A stretch of DNA of 64,000 nt from contig NZ_JAAVVE010000001.1 of NCBI RefSeq assembly GCF_018449795.1, positions 1 through 64,000 of the forward strand, in the 5' to 3' direction. The notes under the pieces are model-generated. The model searched no databases and was not told where the DNA came from. It saw only the letters and a program-made list of their open reading frames with translations. Made by a program: the position numbers and the translations under genes. Below are positions 20,080-30,528 of this stretch, in pieces (the stretch's first letter is position 1; every line of letters begins with the position of its first letter). The stretch is from Sphingomonas sp. dw_22 (GTDB taxonomy: Bacteria; Pseudomonadota; Alphaproteobacteria; Sphingomonadales; Sphingomonadaceae).

Positions 20080-21146
20080 CCAGCGCCTGTGGCACTAGCG
20101 GAAGGTTGGGCCGCGCCGCAAGCCGCGTCGGCGGCAGCGACGATCTCCGCCAGCGACGCGGGCGCGACGCCAAGGTGCGCCAGCAGCGCGAACATGCGAC
20201 CCCACCAGCGATGGAATACGGCGAGATCGGCGGCGTCGCGCACATAGGGCGTATGGCCGGGCTCGATCGACGGCGAGTGGAAGCTGAAATTGAGCAGCCG
20301 CACGCCCTCGCCCACCGCCACCCGCACCGCCTCCAGCGCCTCGCCCAGCGGCATGTCCTCGGGCGTCAGCGCAACGCGGGAGAGGAGGCGAAGGCGCGAG
20401 GCGACGCCGCGGCCGTGCGGAACCTTCGAGAGCCGGCGATAGAGATCGACGCCCCCTGCCCTAGCCATGCCGGTGAAGACGGTGGTGAGCGGCAGCTCGA
20501 ACAGGCGCCTTTCCGGGCCTGTGCGAAAGGCGTGGCTGCCTATCCTTGAGAAATCGGGCCCGCCGCCGCCGGAATAGTCATAGGCAGCGCGCATCGAGCT
20601 ATCGATGCGGTAGCCGAGTTCGGCCAGCAGCCCCAGCGTGTTCGGGCCGATGCCGTAGCGCCCCGCGCGATAGACGATCGGGCGCATGCCGAAGGCTTCG
20701 GCGATCGTATCGGTCAGCAGCGCCAGCTTGGCGGCTTCGAGCGCAGGCGAAAGATTACCGGAGAAGCTGTTGATATCGCCTACTTCCTCCTCGAACGGCG
20801 GATTGACCCAGGGGTGGAGCTGGGTGCCCACCGCCGAGCGGCCGTCCTCGATCAGGCGGCGCAGGATCTCGACCGAGCCGGGCGTGGAGGCGACCGGATA
20901 ATCGACCAGATAGGTGAGTGGGACGCCATGATCCGCGAACCGAGCATGCGCGGCGGGCATCGCGGCGATGGCACGCGTGCCGCAGGCGTCACGGCTGAAG
21001 GGCGCGCTCCAGTCGAACTCCTCCTCGGTATCGACGAAGACGGCGAAGCGCGTGCCGAAGGCATCCGGCCAGTCGAGCAGCGCCCCGGGTGCCGGCGCCG
21101 GCACGCGATAGCCCTGCCCCCGGCCCGGCGGGGTCGCCTCCCCCAC
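20070..21146 (-). CDS. Polysaccharide deacetylase-like protein (WalW type)
   Basis: A 358-residue cytoplasmic protein of the carbohydrate esterase 4/NodB-like fold. The first motif FAVFVDTEEEFDW holds the catalytic and metal Asp. QLHPWVNPP carries the metal His, and RAGRYGIGPNT and LNFSFHSPSIEPG the later motifs. Such WalW-like proteins occur in exopolysaccharide clusters. The start is GTG at 21146, two bases after the stop of the histidine kinase, so the genes are translationally coupled. Its TAG stop lies inside the tRNA-Ile2 gene. Confidence 0.78.
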   Translation of the reverse strand: MGEATPPGRGQGYRVPAPAPGALLDWPDAFGTRFAVFVDTEEEFDWSAPFSRDACGTRAIAAMPAAHARFADHGVPLTYLVDYPVASTPGSVEILRRLIEDGRSAVGTQLHPWVNPPFEEEVGDINSFSGNLSPALEAAKLALLTDTIAEAFGMRPIVYRAGRYGIGPNTLGLLAELGYRIDSSMRAAYDYSGGGGPDFSRIGSHAFRTGPERRLFELPLTTVFTGMARAGGVDLYRRLSKVPHGRGVASRLRLLSRVALTPEDMPLGEALEAVRVAVGEGVRLLNFSFHSPSIEPGHTPYVRDAADLAVFHRWWGRMFALLAHLGVAPASLAEIVAAADAACGAAQPSASATGAGGL

Positions 21147-21148
21147 GA

Positions 21149-22951
21149 TCAGCTCAGATGCGCCTGTCCCACCTGCTCGCTTACGGATGCCGGGAGCCGC
21201 AAAGTCAAGCTCTCGGGCGCGATCAGCAGCGAGCCGCCGAGCTCGCGGGCGAGATTGCGCGCGAGGCGCAGCGCGAAGCCGGTGCCGAGCAGCGTCGCAT
21301 CCTCGCGCTCGTCATCGATGCCGAGCACCGAATCGCCCGGATAATCGGCAAGCGCCGCGGGCCGATCGATCGTGATCGCAACCTTGTGATCGCTCTCCAG
21401 CGCGAGCTGGACGCCGATCCGCTCGCCCGGGCCGCTGGCGGAGACGAGCGTCGCCATCAGCCGCGCGAGCAGCCGCTCGACCGCGCGGCGATCGCCCTCG
21501 ACGAGCAGATCGTCGACCGGCAGCGAGATGATCGAGCCGCGCAGCGCGGCAAGCTCGGCCAGATCGTCGGCGATGCCGGAAATCAGCGGGCGGAGATGGA
21601 CTCGTCCCGGCACCAGCGAGAGTGCGGCGCTGTCGATCCGCGCGGCGAGATCGAGATCGTCGATCGCGCCGAGCAACTCGCGCGCCTGGGTGCGGATGAT
21701 GTGCGCGCGGTCGCGATAGGGATCGGCGACCGGACCCAGCATCTGCGTCTCGATCATCTCGGCGAAGCCGGCGATCGCATTGGTGGGCGTGCGCAGCTCA
21801 TGAACGAGCTGGCGCAGCGAATCGGCGGGCGGCGCGGCCGGCGCGCGCACCGGCTCGGCGCGCTCGTCGGTGCGCGGGCGGCGCGCGGTGCCGCGATAGC
21901 CGGTGAAGCGGCCATTGGCGGGATCGAACACGGGAACGGCGGAGATCAGCCAATCGCCGCTCGCGTCCGAATCGCCTTCGATCGTCATCCGCGCGGTGCT
22001 GAAGCTGGCGCGGCGGCGGAACGCGCCCGAAGCGATGCCGTCGACCCGGCTGCCCTCCGACGTGCCCTGGAAATCGAGCGAGAGACCGACGACCGGCGCG
22101 CGGCTGACGCCCGCCACCCAGCGGACGATGCCCTTGGCATCGGTTTCGAAACGGAAATCCTCAGCGCGGGGAAGCGGGCGAAGCGGGCGCGGCCCCGTCT
22201 CTTCGCGATCGCGCCAGAAAGCGTCGATCCGCGCGACCACTTCGGCAATCTCGAACGGTCCCCCGCCCTCGACGGCATCGCCCTCGGGCACGTCGAATGC
22301 CGGGTGCGACGCCTGGAGCACCGTCAAATCCGCCTGATCCATGCCGGGAATCTGCGCCGACGGCTCAACCGATGCAATGGCCTCGACCGGGTTGTCCACA
22401 GAGATCGTCCCGCTTTGGACCGGCTCCGTCACGATCCCGCCCGGCGCGCCGGAAGCCAGCGCGATGAAGGAATAGTCTTCAGCCGGCGCAGGAGGGGTCA
22501 CGGCAGGCGCCGTCCGGTCGCTTTCGTCGGGCAGCACGAAATCGATGGGCCCGAAGCTTTCGAGCGCGCGCTTCACGACCGGGCCGAGATCGCGGCGATG
22601 GCGCAGCACCGAGCGCGCGGCCGGCGCGAGCTCGGGCAGCAACTGCACCCATTCGGCCGAGGCCAGGCGCGCGCTGCGCAGCACGGGCAGCGCGATCGCG
22701 ATGTCGTCGAGCGCGAAGAGGCGCACCAGCGGCGCGGGCGGATTCGCGAATTCAAGCGCACGCGCGCTGGCGGCCCGGACGGGCGCAGAAACCTGGCCGC
22801 GGATCGCGCGCAGCGTCGCCATCGCCCTGGTGTCGGCGGCGACGCGGCGCCGGCCGATCAAGTCGACGAGTTGCCGCCATGCCGAATGCACGCCATAGGG
22901 CGTGTTCAGATCGGCCGCGAGCACCGTCTCCAGAGTGTCGTCGAAGCGCAA
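21149..22951 (-). CDS. Sensor histidine kinase (cytoplasmic, long N-terminal region)
   Basis: A 600-residue kinase without a membrane helix. Residues 1-330 include HEAT-like Ala/Arg-rich helices and a Pro-rich linker. A PAS-like segment follows (DAKGIVRWVAGVSRAPVVG). The H box is LVHELRTPTNAIAGF with the phospho-accepting His near residue 387. The HATPase part is degenerate but ends with the G2 box GTGFALRLARNLARELGG. No response regulator is adjacent. It is coupled to the deacetylase gene, which suggests a link to envelope polysaccharide control; this is inference. Confidence 0.8.
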   Translation of the reverse strand: MRFDDTLETVLAADLNTPYGVHSAWRQLVDLIGRRRVAADTRAMATLRAIRGQVSAPVRAASARALEFANPPAPLVRLFALDDIAIALPVLRSARLASAEWVQLLPELAPAARSVLRHRRDLGPVVKRALESFGPIDFVLPDESDRTAPAVTPPAPAEDYSFIALASGAPGGIVTEPVQSGTISVDNPVEAIASVEPSAQIPGMDQADLTVLQASHPAFDVPEGDAVEGGGPFEIAEVVARIDAFWRDREETGPRPLRPLPRAEDFRFETDAKGIVRWVAGVSRAPVVGLSLDFQGTSEGSRVDGIASGAFRRRASFSTARMTIEGDSDASGDWLISAVPVFDPANGRFTGYRGTARRPRTDERAEPVRAPAAPPADSLRQLVHELRTPTNAIAGFAEMIETQMLGPVADPYRDRAHIIRTQARELLGAIDDLDLAARIDSAALSLVPGRVHLRPLISGIADDLAELAALRGSIISLPVDDLLVEGDRRAVERLLARLMATLVSASGPGERIGVQLALESDHKVAITIDRPAALADYPGDSVLGIDDEREDATLLGTGFALRLARNLARELGGSLLIAPESLTLRLPASVSEQVGQAHLS

Positions 22952-23125
22952 GGCGAAGTCCCGTCCACCGGCGCCGGGAAGCGGGCCGTAAACGATTCAT
23001 TAACCGCCGCCGGGCACCCCCGAAAACAGCCCATTTCGGCACGTCGCATTGTGGGACAATTGCGTTGCGGCGTAATATAATTATGCTAGCGAGCAATCTC
23101 AGGAAACGAATCTACGGGAATCAGG

Positions 23126-23593
23126 ATGCGATTCGACGATATCGACGTGCGAATCCTCGGCTTGCTCCAGGACAATGGCCGAATGACCAATGTCGAACTG
23201 GCCGAACGTGTGGGGTTGACAGCCCCGCCCTGCCTGCGGCGCGTCCGCGCGCTGGAGCAGGAAGGCGCGATCAGCGGCTATCACGCGGCGCTCGATCCGG
23301 TAGCGCTGGGCTATAACCTCACCGTCTTCGCGATGGTGAGCCTGAAGAGCCAGGCGGACACTGATCTGCGCGCGTTCGAGCAGCTCGTCGCGGACATCCC
23401 CGAAGTGCGCGAATGCCATATGCTGAACGGCGAGATCGACTTCATCCTGAAGATCGTCGCGCCGGACCTGCAGAGCTTCCAGCAGATTCTGACGACCAAG
23501 CTCACCACCGCGCCCAATGTCGAGCATGTGAAGACGTCGCTGACGATCCGCACGTCGAAATCGCTGCCGGGCGTGCCTGTCCCCGAGATGTAA
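23126..23593 (+). CDS. Lrp/AsnC-family transcriptional regulator
   Basis: A 155-residue regulator with the N-terminal helix-turn-helix DDIDVRILGLLQDNGRMTN then VGLTAPPCLRRVRALEQEG, and the C-terminal RAM ligand-binding domain (GYHAALDPVALGYNL, VRECHMLNGEIDFILKIVA). It is closest in pattern to Lrp. Such proteins respond to amino acids. It stands alone between the divergent histidine kinase and a convergent TPR gene. Confidence 0.9.
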   Translation: MRFDDIDVRILGLLQDNGRMTNVELAERVGLTAPPCLRRVRALEQEGAISGYHAALDPVALGYNLTVFAMVSLKSQADTDLRAFEQLVADIPEVRECHMLNGEIDFILKIVAPDLQSFQQILTTKLTTAPNVEHVKTSLTIRTSKSLPGVPVPEM

Positions 23594-23611
23594 AAGCCCC
23601 GAGATGTGAGA

Positions 23612-23635
23612 AGGGGCGGCCTCGCGGCCGCCCCT
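23612..23635. terminator. Hairpin between lrp-like and TPR genes
   Basis: A perfect 10-bp stem (23612-23621 with 23626-23635, arm AGGGGCGGCC) with a TCGC tetraloop, lying between two convergent stops. The following tract is only modestly T-rich. Confidence 0.6.
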
Positions 23636-23662
23636 CTCCGTATCTTCGCGATCCCGCGCCGC

Positions 23663-24940
23663 TCAGGCGAGCGGCGGCAGGTCCAGCGCCGTGGTCCACA
23701 GCAGGGCGACGTCTGCCGAGCCGGGCGCCTTGACCAGGCCGAAGGCGGTGCGCGCCTCGTCCTTGCGGCCGAGATAATAGAGCGCCTGGCCGCGGTGCAG
23801 GTTCACCTCGTCCGCGTTCACGCCGCCCTTCTGGACGGCAAGGTCGTAGAGCTCGAGCGCCTTGGCGTAATTGGCCGAGGCCAGATAGGCATCGGCGGTC
23901 TGCGAGGCGGTGCTGCCGTCCTTGGCCGTGGCAGCCTGCTTCGCCAGCGTGTCGAGCGAGCCCTCGGCCTTCACGCGGGTCTGCGCCGCGGCATACATCC
24001 GGTCGAGATCGGCATTGCCGGCAGGCGCCTTGCCCGAGGCGCGGCCGTCGCCGACCACCGCCACGGCTTCCCAGGGAAGGCCGGCCTGGGTGACGAGGTT
24101 CGAATATTCGAGATAGTCGTTGAGGTCGGCCAGCGCCTTGGTGGCGCGCATCAGGCGATACAGGTCGATCTTCTGCGCGTTGCTGAACCGCGCGCCCGAG
24201 CTGTTGGCGCCTTCGCGGAAGATCAGGATGCCCCAGCGCCAGTTCTGCACCGAGGGGTAATCCGCCAGCAGCCGCGATAGCCACTGCGCCGTCGCCGCGC
24301 GATCACCGGTCTGGTAGACGCGCGGAATGGCGAAACGATACCAAGCTTCGGGCGCCTTCTTGCCCGTCGCCTTGTTGGCCTCGATCGCGCGATTGACTTC
24401 GGCCACCGACTCCGCGGGCTTGCCCGTCGCCGAATAGGCATTGGCGAGCAGGATCTCGATGTCGGGCTGCTTCGAACCGGCCTCGCGCGCCTTGAGCAGC
24501 AGCGGAATCGCCTCGGCGAACTTCTTCTGCGAAGCCGCCTGCTGGCCGAGCAGGAAGTTGTACTGCCCCTGGTAGATCGGCATGTCCGTGGCGGGCGTCC
24601 GCGGGCTGGCGACCAGGATGGGCAGCGCCTTCAACTGGCCTTCCTCGTTGTTGCGCGAAGCGTCCATGCGGAAGCGGAGCCACGCCGCATAATAGCGCTC
24701 GTCGTCATTCTTCGCGGCGGCTTCGGCGGCGGCGATACTGGGTTCGGCGGTCGCCCAGTCCTTGGCGTTGACGGCGGTTTCGGCGGCGGCAGCCGGCTTG
24801 CGGAACTCGTCGCTGACCTTGAGCCCGGCGTCCTTGTCCGCCTTCTTGTCGGCCTTCTGCGCGGCGGCAGGCGCCGCACCCAGGACGGTGGCGCCCATTG
24901 ACAGCACTGCGGCCAGCGCCAGCTTGGATACGAACCTCAT
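23663..24940 (-). CDS. Exported TPR-containing protein
   Basis: A 425-residue protein with a signal peptide (MRFVSKLALAAVLSM...AAAQ) and a Lys-rich linker. The body is helical with tetratricopeptide-like pairs: GQQAASQKKFAEAIPLLLKA, DIEILLANAYSATGKPAESV, ADAYLASANYAKALELYDLA and HRGQALYYLGRKDEARTAF. TPR proteins act as scaffolds; no partner can be named from context. The gene ends 28 bp from the Lrp terminator. Confidence 0.7.
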   Translation of the reverse strand: MRFVSKLALAAVLSMGATVLGAAPAAAQKADKKADKDAGLKVSDEFRKPAAAAETAVNAKDWATAEPSIAAAEAAAKNDDERYYAAWLRFRMDASRNNEEGQLKALPILVASPRTPATDMPIYQGQYNFLLGQQAASQKKFAEAIPLLLKAREAGSKQPDIEILLANAYSATGKPAESVAEVNRAIEANKATGKKAPEAWYRFAIPRVYQTGDRAATAQWLSRLLADYPSVQNWRWGILIFREGANSSGARFSNAQKIDLYRLMRATKALADLNDYLEYSNLVTQAGLPWEAVAVVGDGRASGKAPAGNADLDRMYAAAQTRVKAEGSLDTLAKQAATAKDGSTASQTADAYLASANYAKALELYDLAVQKGGVNADEVNLHRGQALYYLGRKDEARTAFGLVKAPGSADVALLWTTALDLPPLA

Positions 24941-25146
24941 TGTAGAACTCTCCTCGTGGGGGAACGGGCAGACGGGATCCCGGCTCCTCTAATTGCGCGC
25001 CCCGCGCCGTTCAAGCGCACCGGTAACCGATGCAGATCGCTTGATGAACGCGGATTGAATGCCTGCGATCCATCCGCACCGATCCTTGCTGGCATTTGTC
25101 TGCGATTGACGTTTAGGCTCGACAAACGATCCGGGGGAAAAAGAAA

Positions 25147-25737
25147 ATGCCGATCCTGCTTGCTTTGATGGCCCAGACCGCGACTCTCGATGCCGATGAT
25201 TCGAAGGCCGCGCTCGCCTGCGCGATGGCTGTCGCGGTCGCCAGCCCCTCGGAAAATCCCATGCGGATCACGTCGCAGGTCAGCCATTTCGTGATGCAGG
25301 CGGCAAAGGCCGATCCGGGCGGCAAGCCCTTTCTCGAGCGCATGGGCGAGCTGACCGGCGCGGCCGACCAGACCGCCGACTCGGCAAAGGCCCTGCTCCC
25401 CGAATGCGACCGCCGCTTCCCGCTCGCCCGTGCGAGCGCCACGGTTCGGCTGCCGGCCGATACGTTTCAGCGCGATCTGATGTGTTTCGGCATCCTGGGC
25501 ATATTCAGGGGCGCGGCGGGCCAGTTGGAGGAGGATAGCGGCGATGCCGGCGCGCTGGACAGGATCCAGACCGTGCTGGCCCCGATCAGCGACCGCCTGA
25601 CCGACGCAGCGCTGAACGCGCACGGCATCACATCCGAAGACGCTTTCTCGGCCGCGATCGGCGAGCAGATCAAGGCATCGCTGGCGCTCGGCAATGGCGA
25701 GGACGTGGCGCGCGCCTGCGGCGTCGCGAGCCTCTGA
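25147..25737 (+). CDS. Hypothetical protein
   Basis: I do not recognise this 196-residue protein. The first ten residues are hydrophobic (MPILLALMAQ) and could be a short export signal. The rest is helical with three Cys residues, two of them near ALACAM and LPECDRR. GGGGGAAAAAG immediately upstream acts as a plausible ribosome-binding site. It has the length, codon bias and strand isolation of a real gene upstream of gyrA. Confidence 0.55.
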   Translation: MPILLALMAQTATLDADDSKAALACAMAVAVASPSENPMRITSQVSHFVMQAAKADPGGKPFLERMGELTGAADQTADSAKALLPECDRRFPLARASATVRLPADTFQRDLMCFGILGIFRGAAGQLEEDSGDAGALDRIQTVLAPISDRLTDAALNAHGITSEDAFSAAIGEQIKASLALGNGEDVARACGVASL

Positions 25738-25850
25738 GAGGCCTTAGACCCTCGCGCGCGTACACGCACGCGCGGGCGCGCGGGGTTGGCAGAAGGCATC
25801 CGCCCCGCTAGAGCCATCGTAACGTCACAAAACCCGAAAGACATGATCCT

Positions 25851-28661
<2,811 letters not shown>

Positions 28662-28751
28662 CCGTCCGATTTTACAGAATTTGACTAATATCGGCCCTTG
28701 CCCGCGCCTATGTAGCGCCCGGTGCCAGGGTAAGGTGCCGATCGGAGTTAT

Positions 28752-29681
28752 ATGTCCATTCATCGTTCAGTGAAGATTGCCGCTGCGTGCGCCCTGTTCG
28801 CCGCCGGTTCCGCCCATGCGCAGACCGCGAAGGATTATAACGTCTTCGTATTCGGCAATTACAGCGCGTCGGGCAGCGACGTCGAAGGCCGGCTCGCGGC
28901 GGGGGGCGACGTATCGATCAGCGGCTACAGCGTCGGCGAAAAATTGGGCTCCGCCTATGCCGACAGCGACAATCTGGTCGCCGGTGGCAAGCTCAGCTTC
29001 AACAACGGCCGGCTCGTTCACGGCAACGCCGTGGGCGGATCGCTGAACGTCGGCAGCAGCGCGAGCTTCGGGAACGGCGCGGCGCGCGCGGATTCCACCG
29101 GCATCGATTTCGCAGCCGAGCAGCTGCGGATGTTCGGCCTTTCCAGCACGCTCGCCAGCGAAGCCGAAACGGGCGCGATGACGTGGCAATATGGCGGCTA
29201 TACGCTGACCGGTTCCGGCGCCGCGCTCGACATATTCAATGTCTCGGGCGCGAACCTGTCGGGCGCGAACAGTTTCAACATCAGCGCTTCGAAAGACGCA
29301 TTCGTCGTCATCAATGTGAGCGGCGTGGCGGACATGTTCCACAATTTGGGCATCAACCTGACCGGCATCGCCGCCGACCATGTCCTGTTCAATTTCTACG
29401 AAGCGAAATCGCTGACGATCGAGGGCATTTCGATCAAGGGATCGATCCTGGCGCCGCAGGCGAACGTGAATTTCAACAGCGGCCAGTTCAACGGCACGCT
29501 GATCGCCAATTCCATGACCGGCGGCGGGCAATTCAACTATGATCCCTATGCCGGCACGCTGCTGGACCCGACGCCGACCGGCGTGCCCGAGCCGGCCGCC
29601 TGGGGCATGATGATCGGCGGTTTCGCCCTGGCCGGCGCGGCGCTGCGCCGGCGCAAGCGAGGTGCTCGCGCGTTCGCATAG
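28752..29681 (+). CDS. Choice-of-anchor A family PEPxxWA-CTERM protein
   Basis: A 309-residue secreted protein with a signal peptide (MSIHRSVKIAAACALFAAGSAHA). The body starts DYNVFVFGNYSASGSDVEGRLAAGGDVS (shown split: DYNVFVFGNY then DVEGRLAAGGDVS), the hallmark of the choice-of-anchor A / collagen-binding-like beta-helix domain. The C-terminus VPEPAAWGMMIGGFALAGA plus an Arg/Lys cluster is the PEPxxWA-CTERM sorting signal. It probably sits on the cell surface. It is followed after 3 bp by the DUF952 gene. Confidence 0.85.
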   Translation: MSIHRSVKIAAACALFAAGSAHAQTAKDYNVFVFGNYSASGSDVEGRLAAGGDVSISGYSVGEKLGSAYADSDNLVAGGKLSFNNGRLVHGNAVGGSLNVGSSASFGNGAARADSTGIDFAAEQLRMFGLSSTLASEAETGAMTWQYGGYTLTGSGAALDIFNVSGANLSGANSFNISASKDAFVVINVSGVADMFHNLGINLTGIAADHVLFNFYEAKSLTIEGISIKGSILAPQANVNFNSGQFNGTLIANSMTGGGQFNYDPYAGTLLDPTPTGVPEPAAWGMMIGGFALAGAALRRRKRGARAFA

Positions 29682-29684
29682 CTC

Positions 29685-30038
29685 ATGACCGATCGCCCCC
29701 TGCTCGCCTACAAGGTGCTGACCGCCGATCAGATGGCAGCGCTGGAACGCGACGGCGCGTTCGCGGGCGCGCCGGTCGATATGGCGGACGGCTATATCCA
29801 TCTCTCGACCGCCGGCCAGCTCGGCGGGACGATCGACAAGCATTTCGCCGGTCAGCAGGATCTCTGGCTGGTGGCGGTCGATCTGGCGGTGCTGGGCGAT
29901 GCGGTGAGATGGGAGACCTCGCGCGGCGGCGCGCTGTTCCCGCATATCTACGGCACGCTGCCGCTGGACGCCGTCATCGCCTATAGCGAGCTGCAATACG
30001 AACCCGACGGGGCATTGCGCCTGCCCGTCACCGGTTGA
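29685..30038 (+). CDS. DUF952 protein
   Basis: A 117-residue cytoplasmic protein with the DUF952 pattern: YKVLTADQMAAL, DGYIHLSTAGQL, then WLVAVDLAVLG and FPHIYGTLPLDAV. DUF952 has an ADP-ribosyltransferase-like fold in published structures, but no activity is established. The ATG is three bases after the preceding stop, so it is probably cotranscribed with the anchor protein. Confidence 0.8.
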   Translation: MTDRPLLAYKVLTADQMAALERDGAFAGAPVDMADGYIHLSTAGQLGGTIDKHFAGQQDLWLVAVDLAVLGDAVRWETSRGGALFPHIYGTLPLDAVIAYSELQYEPDGALRLPVTG

Positions 30039-30082
30039 ATCCGGACTTGCCAATCCCCCCTCGGAAGTCGAGAGGCGGCACG

Positions 30083-30496
30083 ATGATCGGAACCGCGAAC
30101 ATGCGTGCGGGAGGATGGCGGCGCGTCGCGCTGTTCCTCGTCGCGTGCTCGCTGCTGTTTCGCATCGCCGTCCCCGCCGGCTGGATGCCACAAGCCTATG
30201 CCCAGGGCGTCACGCTCGCCTGGTGCAGCGGCATGGGCGACGCCGCCCCCGCCGAAGCCAGGGTACTGATCGACAAGGCCCTGGGCGGGCAGGACGCGCC
30301 GAAGCACAAGCCCGCTTCCGACCAGCCCTGCGCCTTCGCCGCCGCCGCGCATCCGATCGCGCAGGTCGCCCCGGCCCCCCTGCCCATGCCGGCCGCGCAC
30401 GAGCCGGTGGCGGTCCACCCTGTCCTGCCCGCCTTTCCCGGCCGCGGCCTTGTCGCACCGCCGCCCTTCGCCACAGGACCGCCGCTCCACGCCTGA
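30083..30496 (+). CDS. DUF2946-like small exported protein
   Basis: A 137-residue protein with an N-terminal membrane or signal segment (RRVALFLVACSLLFRIAVPAGWMP). The RIAVPAGWMP text and the later Pro/Ala/His-rich tail fit DUF2946, a family often found beside TonB receptors and copper genes. Two Cys (WCSGM and QPCAFAA) lie in the middle part. Function is unknown. It lies 32 bp upstream of the TonB receptor, which suggests a shared transcript. Confidence 0.6.
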   Translation: MIGTANMRAGGWRRVALFLVACSLLFRIAVPAGWMPQAYAQGVTLAWCSGMGDAAPAEARVLIDKALGGQDAPKHKPASDQPCAFAAAAHPIAQVAPAPLPMPAAHEPVAVHPVLPAFPGRGLVAPPPFATGPPLHA

Positions 30497-30528
30497 ACCG
30501 GAATTTTCCTGTTTCAGTCGGAGCATCT

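Noticed and set aside
21089..23080. 663-codon plus-strand frame antisense to the histidine kinase
   Set aside because: The kinase has H and G boxes; the antisense text is Arg/Asp/Ala-rich.
30115..30528. Longer N-terminus for the TonB receptor
   Set aside because: It would overlap the DUF2946-like gene in another frame and hide the signal peptide that starts at 30529.
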